DNA of 64,000 nt from Deltaproteobacteria bacterium (lineage in GTDB: Bacteria > Desulfobacterota > Desulfarculia > Adiutricales > Adiutricaceae). Location of the stretch: assembly GCA_031264145.1 (NCBI GenBank), contig JAISEK010000127.1, positions 1-64,000 on the forward strand, read 5' to 3'. Both the position numbers and the translations under genes were made by a program. Shown here piece after piece: positions 1 to 8,853 of the stretch. Each line of letters opens with the position of its first letter. Positions within the stretch are counted from its first letter, which is position 1. The notes beneath the pieces are model-generated. The model was not told where the DNA came from. It was given only the letters and a program-made list of their open reading frames with translations, and made no database searches.

Positions 1-23
1 GCTCCATGAGTACCCATGACAAC

Positions 24-59
24 ATAAAAAACGAAAACCCCATGTAAACCATGGGGTTT
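24..59 (-). terminator. Rho-independent terminator after tRNA-Thr
   Basis: A 10-bp perfect stem (AAACCCCATG pairing with CATGGGGTTT, loop of 5) is followed on the minus strand by TTTTCGTTTTTT. It lies directly downstream of the tRNA-Thr gene and so probably ends the pnp/tRNA transcript. The two bases interrupting the U-tract are the only weakness. Confidence 0.75.
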
Positions 60-101
60 AGGAAGAACTGGCAAGACATGAAAACTGGCCAAAAAACGTG
101 C

Positions 102-177
102 TGGAGCCGGCAATGGGACTTGAACCCGCAACCCCCTGATTACAAATCAGGTGCTCTGCCAATTGAGCTATGCCGGC
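102..177 (-). tRNA. tRNA-Thr (anticodon UGU)
   Basis: The minus strand starts GCCGGCA and closes with TGCCGGC, giving a 7-bp acceptor stem. The D-arm (AGCTCAATTGGCAGAGC), the anticodon arm CCTGA-TTTGTAA-TCAGG and the T-loop TTCAAGT are all present. The anticodon at loop positions 34-36 is TGT, which reads ACA threonine codons. The gene encodes its own 3' CCA (102-104), with U as discriminator base. It sits about 135 bp downstream of pnp on the same strand, and no promoter of its own is visible between them. Confidence 0.95.
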
Positions 178-195
178 TCGAGGGAGGGCCCGCTG

Positions 196-230
196 GGCAA
201 GCACCTGATTTGTAATCAGGAGTGCTTGCC
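196..230. repeat. Hairpin carrying an inverted copy of the tRNA-Thr anticodon arm
   Basis: The sequence GGCAAGCAC-CTGATT-TGT-AATCAG-GA-GTGCTTGCC folds into a 15-bp stem with a 2-nt bulge. Its central 21 bases (200-220, AGCACC...TCAGG) are identical to the tRNA-Thr anticodon arm but lie on the opposite strand. In a pnp-to-tRNA precursor this segment would therefore be complementary to the anticodon arm just downstream. It has no adjoining U-tract on the minus strand, so it is not a standard terminator. Confidence 0.7.
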
Positions 231-311
231 GCAGGCCATTATTTAGCATTTTTTTGGGCCTGGCGCAAATGGTTTCTCGCGGGCCAGGGAACTTTGGGCC
301 TATTGCAAGGC

Positions 312-2384
312 CTATTCAAGGACGGCCCGGCGGGAAAGACGGATCTTGCCCTGCTTGTCGATGCCCAGGACCTTGACGTCGATGATGTCGCCCTCCCTGA
401 CCACGTCCGAGACCCTCTGGACGCGCTCGTTGGCCAGCTGGGATATGTGGACCAGGCCATCGGTGCCTGGCAGGATCTCTACGAAGGCGCCGAACTCGAG
501 GACCTTGACCACCTTGCCGGTGTAGACCTTGTCGATCTCGGGGGACTGGGTGTAGCGCCTGACGGCCTCGGCGGCCGCCTCGGCCTTCTCGGCGTTGGGG
601 GCGTAGATGGTGACCTTGCCGCTGTCCTCGACCTCGACGCGGGACTCGGTCTCGGCCTGGATGCTCTTGATGATCTTGCCACCTGGGCCGATGACGTCCT
701 TGATCTTCTCGGGGTTTATCTCCATCATGTAGGTCTTGGGGGCGTACTGGGAGATCTCGGTCCTGGGGGCCCTGATGGACTTGCTCATGCACTCAAGGAT
801 GTGGAGCCGCGCGTCCTTGGCCTGGGCCAGGGCCCTGGTCATGATGTCCCTGGTGACGCCCTTGATCTTGATGTCCATCTGGACGGCGGTCACCCCGGTC
901 ATGGTCCCGGCGACCTTGAAGTCCATGTCGCCCAGGTGGTCCTCGTCGCCCAGTATGTCGGTGAGGACGACCACGTTGTCGCCCTCGACCACCAGGCCCA
1001 TGGCCACGCCCGCCACCGGGGCGCTGATGGGGACGCCGGCGTCCATCAGGGCCAGGGTGCCGGAGCAGACCGAGGCCATGGAGGATGAGCCGTTGGACTC
1101 CAGTATCTCGGAGACCAGCCTGATGGTGTAGGGGAATTTGTCCCTGGACGGCAACACGGTCCGTAGGGCCCGCTCGGCCAGGGCCCCGTGGCCAATCTCG
1201 CGGCGGCCGGGGGCGCCAAGCCTCTTGACCTCGCCGGTGCAGTAGGGCGGGAAGTTGTAGTGGAGCATGAACGACTTCGAGGTGTCGCCTATGACCGTGT
1301 CCAGCCTCTGGTCGTCGTAGCTGGTGCCCAGGGTGGCCACGCCCAGGCTCTGGGTCTCGCCCCTGGTGAAGAGGGCCGAGCCGTGGGCCCTGGGCAGGTA
1401 CCCGACCTCGCAGTCGATGGGCCTGACCTGGGTCAGGGTCCGGCCGTCGATGCGCCGTCCCTCGGAGAGGATCGAGCCCCGGAGGATCTCGGCCTCGAGC
1501 TGGTGGATGGCGCTGGAGATGTCGGCGCCGCCCTCGGGGTGGGCCTCGGCTAGCTCGGCCTTGGCCCTGGCCTTGAGGGCGGAGACCTGGGCATGCCTGG
1601 GCATCTTCTCCTTGACCGTCAGGGCCTGGCGCATGTCCTCGCGGTAGGCGTTCTTGACCTTCTCGATGAGGGCCTGATCGACCGTGATCTCAGGGACGGG
1701 CCTCTTGGGCTTGCCCAGGGCCTTCCGGAACTCCAGCTGGATGTCCAGCAGAGGCCGCACGGCCTCCTGGGCCACGAAGATGGCGTCCAGGAGAACCGAC
1801 TCGGGGACCTGGTGGGCCCCGCCCTCGACCATGACCACGGCCTCGGGGCTGGAGGAGACGATAAGGACCAGGTCGGCCTCGGCCAGCTGCGCCTGCACGG
1901 GGTTCACGACCAGGCCTCCGCCGACCCTGGCCACCCTGGTGCCGGCGATGGGGCCATCGAAGGGTATGTCGGAGACGGTCAGGGCGGCCGAGGCGGCCAG
2001 CATGGCCAAAAGGTCGGGGTCGTACTTGTCGTCAACCGACAGGGCCTGGGCGATGACCTGGGTCTCGTAGGTCCAGCCCTTGGCTATGAGGGGCCGGCAG
2101 GGCCGGTCGATGAACCTGGAGGTGAGGGTCTCCTTCTCGGTGGGCCGCCCGATCTCGCGCCGGAAGAAGTTGCCCGGGATGCGCCCGACCGAGTAGAAGC
2201 GCTCCTGGTAGTCCACGGTCAAGGGCAGGAAGTCGATGCCCTCCCTCTTGTCGTTGGAGGCCTGGGCCGTGGCCAGGACGACCGTCTCGCCCAGGGTCAC
2301 CAGGACGGATCCGCTGGCCTGCTTGGCTATTTTTCCCGACTCGATTGACAGCGTGGCCTCGCCAAACTTGGTTTCGATTTTCAT
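312..2384 (-). CDS. pnp: Polyribonucleotide nucleotidyltransferase (PNPase)
   Basis: The product (690 aa, normal for the family) is a phosphorolytic 3'-5' exoribonuclease that forms a trimer and works in mRNA decay. Two RNase PH-like cores are present, with the conserved acidic segments GDMDFKVAGT and QMDIKIKG in the second. They are followed by a KH domain (DVIGPGGKIIKSI) and a C-terminal S1 domain (GAFVEILPGTDGLVHISQL). The chosen start is MKIETKFG, preceded by GGAAGGGAACAAGGAA; the ORF track runs 40 codons further upstream into spacer. It is the last protein gene of the rimP-to-pnp cluster, after rpsO, as in many bacteria. Confidence 0.97.
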   Translation of the reverse strand: MKIETKFGEATLSIESGKIAKQASGSVLVTLGETVVLATAQASNDKREGIDFLPLTVDYQERFYSVGRIPGNFFRREIGRPTEKETLTSRFIDRPCRPLIAKGWTYETQVIAQALSVDDKYDPDLLAMLAASAALTVSDIPFDGPIAGTRVARVGGGLVVNPVQAQLAEADLVLIVSSSPEAVVMVEGGAHQVPESVLLDAIFVAQEAVRPLLDIQLEFRKALGKPKRPVPEITVDQALIEKVKNAYREDMRQALTVKEKMPRHAQVSALKARAKAELAEAHPEGGADISSAIHQLEAEILRGSILSEGRRIDGRTLTQVRPIDCEVGYLPRAHGSALFTRGETQSLGVATLGTSYDDQRLDTVIGDTSKSFMLHYNFPPYCTGEVKRLGAPGRREIGHGALAERALRTVLPSRDKFPYTIRLVSEILESNGSSSMASVCSGTLALMDAGVPISAPVAGVAMGLVVEGDNVVVLTDILGDEDHLGDMDFKVAGTMTGVTAVQMDIKIKGVTRDIMTRALAQAKDARLHILECMSKSIRAPRTEISQYAPKTYMMEINPEKIKDVIGPGGKIIKSIQAETESRVEVEDSGKVTIYAPNAEKAEAAAEAVRRYTQSPEIDKVYTGKVVKVLEFGAFVEILPGTDGLVHISQLANERVQRVSDVVREGDIIDVKVLGIDKQGKIRLSRRAVLE

Positions 2385-2539
2385 TTCCTTGTTCCCTTCC
2401 CTTTTCCTTTGCCTCTCCCAACCATTTCCTGAATTGGGTTTTGGGGTCTCCCCGCCCTGCGCGGGGGCCGCCCCGGTAGACTCGTGTTTTTCCTTTGACC
2501 GCATGGGGCCAGGCTCACGCCGGGGATAACCACGGCGGG

Positions 2540-2564
2540 GCTGCCGGCGCTTTCGTCCGGCAGC
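2540..2564 (-). promoter_or_regulatory. Hairpin in the rpsO-pnp spacer
   Basis: An 8-bp GC-rich stem (GCTGCCGG pairing with CCGGCAGC, 9-nt loop) lies just after rpsO and about 155 bp before the pnp start. There is no U-run, so it is not a clear terminator. In E. coli the equivalent spacer holds an RNase III processing hairpin used in PNPase autoregulation. A similar role here is inferred from position only. Confidence 0.35.
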
Positions 2565-2586
2565 CGCTCTGGGGGCGGCCCCGGGC

Positions 2587-2856
2587 CTACTTGCGCAGGC
2601 CCAGCTTGCCGATAAGGACGCGGTAGCGGCCTATGTCCTGCCTTTTCAGGTAGCTCAGGAGCCGGCGGCGTTGGCCGACCAGCTTGAGAAGGCCCCTCCT
2701 GGAGGTGTGGTCCTTGTGGTGGGTCTTGAAGTGTTCCGTCAGGTTGACGATCCTCTCGGTCAACAGGGCCACCTGGACCTCGGTGCTGCCGGTGTCGGTC
2801 TCGTGCTGGCGGAACGTTCCTATAAGCTCGACGGTTTTCTCTGGGGTGATGGACAT
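2587..2856 (-). CDS. rpsO: 30S ribosomal protein S15
   Basis: This 89-aa protein matches the usual S15 length and pattern: [12 protein letters not shown] at the start, [14 protein letters not shown], then [19 protein letters not shown] and the RRRLLSYLK segment. S15 binds 16S rRNA early in assembly of the small-subunit platform. The start is supported by AGGGAT a few bases upstream. The ORF track lists a much longer ORF (317 aa), but everything before MSITPEKT is a shadow of truB. The first 37 bases overlap the end of the truB frame, which suggests tight translational linkage. Confidence 0.97.
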   Translation of the reverse strand: MSITPEKTVELIGTFRQHETDTGSTEVQVALLTERIVNLTEHFKTHHKDHTSRRGLLKLVGQRRRLLSYLKRQDIGRYRVLIGKLGLRK

Positions 2857-3833
2857 CTTTGATCCCTGCCTTGTTCGGTGTTGGCGCCGGGCCAGGATGC
2901 GGCCGGCATGAATACCCGCAGGGGCCGCAAGAAAGGCCCCCGGGGCTTCCCATGGCTGGCGTCGTCGTCGCCTGGGAGGAAATTTTCGGCCAGGGCGGCC
3001 AGTCGTCCGCACGGGGCTATGATCTTGTGCAGCCCAGTTGGCGCCTGGGGCGGGGCCGGGAGACCGAGGCCGGAGCACAGGCGCCTCAGGGCCTCCGGTG
3101 GGAGCTCCAGCTCCGGCAGGTGGCCCAGGGCCTGGCGGGGGGGCATGACCCTGGCCAGGAGTTCCTCCCTGGACGAGGGGAGGGTCAGGGCCCCGTCGAG
3201 CCCGAAGTCGCCTATCGAGAGGCGGCGGAGGGCCGAGAGGGCCCCGCCGCCCAGGCCCAGGGCCAGGCCCAGGTCCCTGGCCAGCGACCTCACGTAGTAG
3301 CCGGAGGAGACCTGGGCCTCCAGGGTCAGGAGGGGCGGCCTGTAGTCGAGAAGCCTGAGGCTGAAGGCCGTGACCGCCCGTGGCGGCAGCTCGACGGGTC
3401 GCCCGGCGCGGGCCTCCCTGTGGGCCGTCCTCCCGGCCACCTTGATGGCCGAGATGGCCGGCGGGACCTGGAGGCCAGGGCCCTCCAGGGTGTCCAGGGC
3501 CATGGCGGCCTCGGAAGGGCCGGGCCAGGGACCGGGCCACTCGGAGAGCGTCCGGCCGGTGACGTCGAGGCTGTCGGTGGAAAGGCCCAGGCGGACCGTG
3601 GCCAGGTAGGACTTCCGGGACTTGACCAGCCAGGGTTCTAGGCGCGTGGCGGAGCCCAGGAGGATGGCCATCAGCCCCGTGGCCATGGGGTCCAGTGTCC
3701 CGGCGTGGCCGACCCTTTTCTGGCCGGCTATCCTCCGGACCTGGTTGACCAGATCGTGGCTGGTGAGGCCGCCGCCCTTGTCGACCAAAAGGAGCCCGTC
3801 AATCGCGGGGGGGGCCTGGCCTTGTCCGGTCAA
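2820..3833 (-). CDS. truB: tRNA pseudouridine(55) synthase
   Basis: The enzyme converts U55 of the tRNA T-loop to pseudouridine. With a TTG start that overlaps the nrnA stop (TTGA) and is preceded by GGGGAAGGAC, the product is 337 aa. The catalytic motif [12 protein letters not shown] places the nucleophile at Asp48, the same position as in E. coli TruB. Further family segments are [20 protein letters not shown] and [12 protein letters not shown]. The C-terminus carries a PUA-like region and then a proline/arginine-rich tail that continues 37 bases into rpsO, making the protein somewhat longer than average. The N-terminal 150 residues of the listed 491-aa ORF are a shadow of nrnA. Confidence 0.93.
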   Translation of the reverse strand: MTGQGQAPPAIDGLLLVDKGGGLTSHDLVNQVRRIAGQKRVGHAGTLDPMATGLMAILLGSATRLEPWLVKSRKSYLATVRLGLSTDSLDVTGRTLSEWPGPWPGPSEAAMALDTLEGPGLQVPPAISAIKVAGRTAHREARAGRPVELPPRAVTAFSLRLLDYRPPLLTLEAQVSSGYYVRSLARDLGLALGLGGGALSALRRLSIGDFGLDGALTLPSSREELLARVMPPRQALGHLPELELPPEALRRLCSGLGLPAPPQAPTGLHKIIAPCGRLAALAENFLPGDDDASHGKPRGPFLRPLRVFMPAASWPGANTEQGRDQRCPSPQRKPSSL

Positions 3834-4870
3834 CCGTCCTTCCCCTGGGGCAGCAAGGGAAGCACGATGGGGAGCAGCCGGGCCAGGGCCGTGGCCGGCC
3901 GGGGGCTGTCGTCGAGGTAGGCGGCGGCCTGTCTGTGCCCGCCGCCGCCCTGCGACCTGGCCAGTTCCCTGACGTCCACGGCGGGCCTGGAGCGCAGGCT
4001 TACCCTGGTCTGGCCATGGCCGTTGACCTTCAGGAGGGCGGCCACGTCGACCCCTGACAGGAGCAGGGGGTACTCGACCAGGCCCTCGGCCTCGTCCAGG
4101 CTTGAGCCGGTGCGGTCCAGCATTTCCTGGGTCAGGAGCATCGAGGCCATCCGGCCGTCGTGGTGAAGGGCCAGGGTGGCCAGGGACTCGCTCAGGAGGC
4201 GCATCCTGGTGGTGGACCAGTTGCGCCTGAGATACTGGTTGATGTGCTCTATGTCCCCGCCCAGCGAGACCAGCACCGAGGCCTGCCTCAGGCACTCGCT
4301 GGTGGCGTTGCCCTGGCTGAAGGAGCCGGTGTCACTGATCAGGGCCGCCAGCAGGGCCTCCACGATCGGCGGGCTGAACTCCGCCCCCAGGGCCTCTATG
4401 ACCTTGAAGACGAGCTCGCCCGTGGCCGAGGCCAGGTGGTCGATGAAGCCGGCCCTGTAGTTGACCGGGGCCTGGCCGGAGTGGTGGTGGTCGATGGCCA
4501 CGTAGGGCGGGAAGGCCTCGGGCCGGCAGTCCTTGGCCTCCGGCCAGACCCTGGACGGGGAGAGGCAGTCGACCAGGACCATGAGGTCGAACCGCTGGGC
4601 CAAATCCGGGCCGAGGTCCAGGCTGGAGACGAATTTCTTCCCCCTGGTCAGGAAATCGAGGCTCTTGGCCACCATCCCCGTCAGGCCCACGGTCACCTCC
4701 CGGCCCGGCCCGTCCAGGGCCAGGGCCAGGGCCAGGGCCGAGCCCAGGGCGTCACCGTCGGGGTTCTGGTGGCCGACGATCAGAACCCTCCGGGCCACCC
4801 TGAGCATGGCCAGGAGACTCTCGGGCGGTTGGCTGACGTTGTCGCTGGTTTCGGTGGCCTTGGCGGTCAT
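3830..4870 (-). CDS. nrnA: DHH-family phosphoesterase, NrnA-like (oligoribonuclease / pAp phosphatase)
   Basis: The 346-aa product has the DHH catalytic series in order: HQNPDGDALGS, an aspartate in VLVDCLS, DHHHSG and ALISDTGSF. A DHHA1 domain with the glycine-rich GGGGHRQAA follows near the C-terminus. NrnA proteins degrade nano-RNAs and dephosphorylate pAp, using manganese. The start MTAKATE is preceded by AAGGAG; the longer ORF-track start would run into rbfA. It lies between rbfA and truB, the usual place for this gene in Desulfobacterota and Firmicutes. Which of the two activities dominates cannot be read from the sequence. Confidence 0.93.
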   Translation of the reverse strand: MTAKATETSDNVSQPPESLLAMLRVARRVLIVGHQNPDGDALGSALALALALDGPGREVTVGLTGMVAKSLDFLTRGKKFVSSLDLGPDLAQRFDLMVLVDCLSPSRVWPEAKDCRPEAFPPYVAIDHHHSGQAPVNYRAGFIDHLASATGELVFKVIEALGAEFSPPIVEALLAALISDTGSFSQGNATSECLRQASVLVSLGGDIEHINQYLRRNWSTTRMRLLSESLATLALHHDGRMASMLLTQEMLDRTGSSLDEAEGLVEYPLLLSGVDVAALLKVNGHGQTRVSLRSRPAVDVRELARSQGGGGHRQAAAYLDDSPRPATALARLLPIVLPLLPQGKDG

Positions 4871-4934
4871 CGGGGCTCCTTGGGGGGCCTGGGGAGGGGG
4901 GTGGGGCCGGAAATCGGGGGGCGCGCGGGCGGCA

Positions 4935-5345
4935 TCAGGGAAGGCCGCCTTCACCGGCATCGCCGTCGTCCTCGCCGCACTGGGAGTCGGGGGGGGCGGC
5001 CTGGTCCATCAGGCCCAGCTGGCCGAGAATCTGGCCCACGTGCTGGGCGTACTCAAGGTTCCGGTCATGCTCGAAGATGACCTTCGGGGCGTACTTGAGA
5101 TCCAGGTTGGCGGCAAGGTACGAGCGCACGAAGCCGGAGGCCTTCTCCAGGGCCGTCCTGGCCTCGTCCAGGCGCCCGGAGTCAAGAAGGCTGTAGAATA
5201 TCCTGGCCGTCTGGAGATTGCCGCTTATTATGGCCCGGGTGACCGTCACCCCCCTGAGCCGCGGGTCCTTGCTTTTGGTGAGGATAAGCTCGTTGACCGT
5301 GGAGCTTATCAGGCTGTTCATTCTCTCGAGTCGCTGGCGGCTCAT
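4935..5345 (-). CDS. rbfA: 30S ribosome-binding factor A
   Basis: A 136-aa protein with the RbfA core: RLERMNSLISSTVNELI, SKDPRLRGVTVTRAIIS, the ARIFYSLL strand and RSYLAANLDLKYAPKVIFEHD (KH-type fold). It helps mature the 5' end of 16S rRNA and is needed for cold adaptation in other bacteria. The ATG is preceded by GAGGAAC at good spacing. The last 15 residues are an acidic, probably disordered tail (GEDDGDAGEGG). It lies between ylxP and nrnA in the operon. Confidence 0.95.
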   Translation of the reverse strand: MSRQRLERMNSLISSTVNELILTKSKDPRLRGVTVTRAIISGNLQTARIFYSLLDSGRLDEARTALEKASGFVRSYLAANLDLKYAPKVIFEHDRNLEYAQHVGQILGQLGLMDQAAPPDSQCGEDDGDAGEGGLP

Positions 5346-5412
5346 GGATTGTTCCTCGGGGCCAAGGCCGGCCTTCGGCTAGGGCGCCGGGGTGACGGCC
5401 GGGGACGCCCTT

Positions 5413-5745
5413 TCACGGCCGCCCGTCTTCCGGCGCAAAGTCGTCGACCTGGTCGGAGTAGATCGGGCAGATGATCTCCGAATCGACCACCTCGGCATCG
5501 GCGTGGTCATCGACGAAATTGAGTATGTGGTCAAGCACCCGGTTCAGCAGGCGGGCGTCCGAGCCCATGACCGAAAAGCCGATCACGGCCGTCTCGTGGC
5601 GGTCCTGGCCGCCGACCTCCGAGGCCGAGGCGTTGAAGCGGGCCTTGACCCGGCCCAGGATGCTCTTCACCACCCGGCGCTTTTCCTTGAGGCTGGAGTT
5701 GCCCTCTAGGAAGAGCGTTACCAGAAGGATGCCGACGACGGCCAT
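5413..5745 (-). CDS. ylxP: DUF503 (YlxP-like) family protein
   Basis: A 110-aa protein starting MAVVGILLVTLFLEGNSSLKEKRRVVKSIL, the recognisable DUF503 beginning, followed by KARFNASASEVGGQDRHETAVIGFSV. The family has a ferredoxin-like fold. Its role is not firmly known, though its constant place between infB and rbfA points to ribosome maturation or initiation. Only two bases separate the infB stop from this start. The listed 170-aa ORF includes 60 shadow residues from infB. Confidence 0.92.
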   Translation of the reverse strand: MAVVGILLVTLFLEGNSSLKEKRRVVKSILGRVKARFNASASEVGGQDRHETAVIGFSVMGSDARLLNRVLDHILNFVDDHADAEVVDSEIICPIYSDQVDDFAPEDGRP

Positions 5746-5747
5746 CT

Positions 5748-8700
5748 CTAGCCCAGGTTGCCGGCCCCGGTCTGGGCGGAATCGGCCTTGCTGGCCGCCT
5801 CGGCCGCGGCCCGCTCCACGGCCTCGTTTATCAGGTCGACCGTGGCCGCCGTCTCCTCGATCTGGTAGACCTCCAGGCGGTCGCCCTCCCTGACGTCGCT
5901 GTGGCCGTCGAGGCTCAGGCCGCACTCATAGCCGGCCAGGACCTCCCGGACGTCGTTCTTCTCCCTCTTGAGGGAGGCCACCCGTCCGTCGTAGATGGCC
6001 TCCTTGTCCCTGATGAGCTTGACCCTTGACCCGCGGGCCACCTTGCCCTCGGAGACGTAGCAGCCGGCCACCTGGCCCACCTTGGTGATGAAGAAGATGG
6101 CCCTGACCTCGATCTGGCCCACGATCTTGACGTTCTTGATGGGATCCAGCAGCCCGGCCATGGCCTCCTTGATGTCGTCGAGGAGACGGTAGATGACGTC
6201 GTAGTAGCGGACCTGGACCTGCTCGGCCTCGGCCACCTCCTGGACCTTCGAGATCGGCGGCTTGACCCCGAAGCAGATGATCAGGGCCTTTGAGGCCGAG
6301 GCCAGCATGATGTCGGTCTCGGTGACCACGCCGATGGAGGAATGGATGACGGTGATCTTGATCTCGGGGGTGGAGAACTTGGCCACGGCGTCGAGGATGG
6401 CCTCCAGGGAGCCCTGCACGTCGGCCTTGAGGATGAGGTTCAGGCCCTTGACGGCGCCGGCCTTGATATGGTCGAAGAGGTTCTCCAGGGTGAGCTTGGA
6501 GGTCTTGACCAGGACCGACTCGCGCTGCTTGAGGAGGCGGTGCTGGCTGACCTGCTTGGCCTGCTTGTCGTCCTCCATGACGATGAACTCGTCCCCGGCC
6601 TGGGGGACGCCGCTGATGCCCTGGATCTCCACGGGCATGGCCGGCCCGGCCTCCTCGACCTTCAGGCCCTGGTCGTTGAACATGGCCCGGACCTTGCCGT
6701 GGAAGACCCCGCAGACGTAGGTGTCGCCCTGCCTGAGGAGCCCCTCGCCCACCAGGACGGTGGCCATGGCCCCGCGGCCCTTGTCCAGGCGGGCGTCGAT
6801 GATGCGGCCCCTGGCCGGGCCATCGGAGCGGGACTTGAGCTCCAGGAGGTCGGCCTGCAGCAGGATCATGTCGAGTAGCTCGTCCACGCCCTGGCCGGTC
6901 TTGGCCGAGATGTCGACGAAGACCGTGTCGCCGCCCCAGGACTCCTGGGTCAGGCCCAGCTCCATCATCTGGCGGCGGATGCGCTCGGGGTCCGCCCCGG
7001 GCTTGTCGATTTTGTTGACGGCCACGATGATGGGCACCTTGGCCGCCTTGGCGTGGTCCGCCGCCTCCCTGGTCTGGGGCATGACCCCGTCGTCGGCGGC
7101 CACTATGAGGATGACGATGTCCGTCACCTGGGCGCCCCTGGAGCGCATGGCCGTGAAGGCCTCGTGGCCGGGGGTGTCCAGGAAGGTGATGTAGCGCTCG
7201 CCGACCTTGACGTGGTAGGCCCCGATGTGCTGGGTGATGCCGCCGGCCTCGCCCTCCTGGATCTTGGTCTTGCGGATGTAGTCCAGAAGGGAGGTCTTGC
7301 CATGGTCGACGTGGCCCATGATGGTCACCACCGGGGAACGGGTGGACAGGGGATACTTCTCGCCGACGTCGGGGAGGGGGAGGAAGTCGCCCTCGTCGAA
7401 GGCCGACTTCTCCACGTCGTAGCCGAACTCGGCGGCCACCAGGGTGGCCGTGTCGAAGTCGAGCGACTGGTTGAGGCCGGCCATGACCCCCAGGGACATG
7501 AGCTTCTTGATGATGTCCCCGGCCTTGAGCGACAGGCGGTGGGCCAGCTCGGAGACGGTGATGACCTCGTCGACCTTTATGCGCCGCTTGATGGCCTTGG
7601 GGACCGTAATCTCGGTCTTGGACTGGGTTTTCTTGGACGACTTGGGCTTCTTCCTGGATCTCTCCCAGGTGCCCTCGGAGTAGAGATCGGTCCTCTCGAC
7701 CAGCTCCCGGCGCCTGGTGTTCCGGTTGTCGGCCGGTCCGCGGTCGGCAAAGCCGCCCTTCTTCTTGCGGTCGCCGCGCTTTCTCGTCGCGTCGGAGGAC
7801 GAGGGGGGAGGCCCGGCGTCCGGGCGGCCCCCGCCTGGGCGGGGCGGGCCGCCACCTGGCCTGGGCGGGCCACCTGGCCTGGGCGGGCCTCCGGGGCGGA
7901 GCCCGACGGGCTTGCCCGGGAAACGGGGCGGGCCGCCTGGCCCGCTGCCGGGGGCCCTGTCGCGCTCGGTCATCCAGGGCTTGGCCACGCCGACGACCCT
8001 GGCGGGCTCGTTCTGGCCGGCGAACCTGGGGCCGGTCGGCCCCAGGTTTCGGCCGGTCGGGCGGCCCTGGGAAAGCTCGCGGGTCACCCGTCCGCCACCG
8101 CCGGGACGGTCGCTGCGGGGAGGCCTGGCGTCCTGGCCGTCCGTCCTGGGGCCGGCCGCCTGGTCGGCGGCGGCCATTGGTGCCGCCTCGATGGCCTGGG
8201 GGGCGTCGGCCGTCTGGGGCGCTCCCGCCGGGGTGGCCTCGGCGGCCGGCTGGCCCGGGAGGCCCTCGGGCGTCGGCTGGGTCGGGAACAGTTTGAGGAA
8301 ATCGGGGACCTGGTTCTTCTCGGACGCTATGGAGGGCACTTTGCCTTGGCCTCTGGAGTCTGGTGACTTTATGGTCTGCTGTATGCCGACGATGGTGGCC
8401 TTGTCGAACTTTCCGCCCGCTATCCTGATCGGTTTCGGCCTGGGCTCGGGGTCAGGCGCCTGGCCCTTCTGGCCTCCCTCGGCGCCGGTCTCGGGCGTCT
8501 CCTGGGAGGGGGAGCCGTCAGGGGCTCCCGCCCCGGCCTGCGCGGACCTGGGCTCGTCGCCGTCGGGAAGGCCGGCGGCCTCCTGGGCCTCGGGCCCGTC
8601 GCCGGCCTTCTTGCGGCGCCTGACTACCGGCTTGGGGCCGGAGGAGGCCATGAGGTCGGCGATCTTGCTCTTGATCTCCTCGGCCACGCTCTCCTCTACG

Positions 8701-8819
8701 CTGTGGGATGGCCCAAACTTGTTCCCGGGCATGATCGACAGATCGGCCATGCGCTGCAGAAGCTCTGTGCTGGTCATCGACAGTTCCTTGGCCAGTTCGT
8801 GAATCCTTTTTTTACCCAT
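5748..8819 (-). CDS. infB: Translation initiation factor IF-2
   Basis: A long IF-2 (1023 aa). The N-terminus has the small helical IF2_N motif (KRIHELAKELSMTSTELLQRM). A long, probably disordered Pro/Gly/Ala-rich linker follows (about residues 65-400, with repeated RPGGPP units), then a second IF2_N-like segment (VITVSELAHRLSLKAGDIIKKLM). The GTPase domain begins near residue 500: GHVDHGKTSLLD (G1), GGITQHIGAY (switch I), DTPGHEAF (G3), NKIDKP (G4) and SAKTG (G5). Domains II to IV follow. It delivers fMet-tRNA to the 30S subunit. The start is preceded by AAAGGG. The expanded linker is typical of high-GC deltaproteobacteria. Confidence 0.97.
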   Translation of the reverse strand: MGKKRIHELAKELSMTSTELLQRMADLSIMPGNKFGPSHSVEESVAEEIKSKIADLMASSGPKPVVRRRKKAGDGPEAQEAAGLPDGDEPRSAQAGAGAPDGSPSQETPETGAEGGQKGQAPDPEPRPKPIRIAGGKFDKATIVGIQQTIKSPDSRGQGKVPSIASEKNQVPDFLKLFPTQPTPEGLPGQPAAEATPAGAPQTADAPQAIEAAPMAAADQAAGPRTDGQDARPPRSDRPGGGGRVTRELSQGRPTGRNLGPTGPRFAGQNEPARVVGVAKPWMTERDRAPGSGPGGPPRFPGKPVGLRPGGPPRPGGPPRPGGGPPRPGGGRPDAGPPPSSSDATRKRGDRKKKGGFADRGPADNRNTRRRELVERTDLYSEGTWERSRKKPKSSKKTQSKTEITVPKAIKRRIKVDEVITVSELAHRLSLKAGDIIKKLMSLGVMAGLNQSLDFDTATLVAAEFGYDVEKSAFDEGDFLPLPDVGEKYPLSTRSPVVTIMGHVDHGKTSLLDYIRKTKIQEGEAGGITQHIGAYHVKVGERYITFLDTPGHEAFTAMRSRGAQVTDIVILIVAADDGVMPQTREAADHAKAAKVPIIVAVNKIDKPGADPERIRRQMMELGLTQESWGGDTVFVDISAKTGQGVDELLDMILLQADLLELKSRSDGPARGRIIDARLDKGRGAMATVLVGEGLLRQGDTYVCGVFHGKVRAMFNDQGLKVEEAGPAMPVEIQGISGVPQAGDEFIVMEDDKQAKQVSQHRLLKQRESVLVKTSKLTLENLFDHIKAGAVKGLNLILKADVQGSLEAILDAVAKFSTPEIKITVIHSSIGVVTETDIMLASASKALIICFGVKPPISKVQEVAEAEQVQVRYYDVIYRLLDDIKEAMAGLLDPIKNVKIVGQIEVRAIFFITKVGQVAGCYVSEGKVARGSRVKLIRDKEAIYDGRVASLKREKNDVREVLAGYECGLSLDGHSDVREGDRLEVYQIEETAATVDLINEAVERAAAEAASKADSAQTGAGNLG

Positions 8820-8853
8820 CCCTTTGACACCTGTCCCTGTGAATTGACGCTGT

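Noticed and set aside
5748-8802. Several long plus-strand ORFs opposite infB (e.g. 7053-8366, 7717-8802)
   Set aside because: Antisense shadows caused by high GC; products are low-complexity and infB is clearly real.
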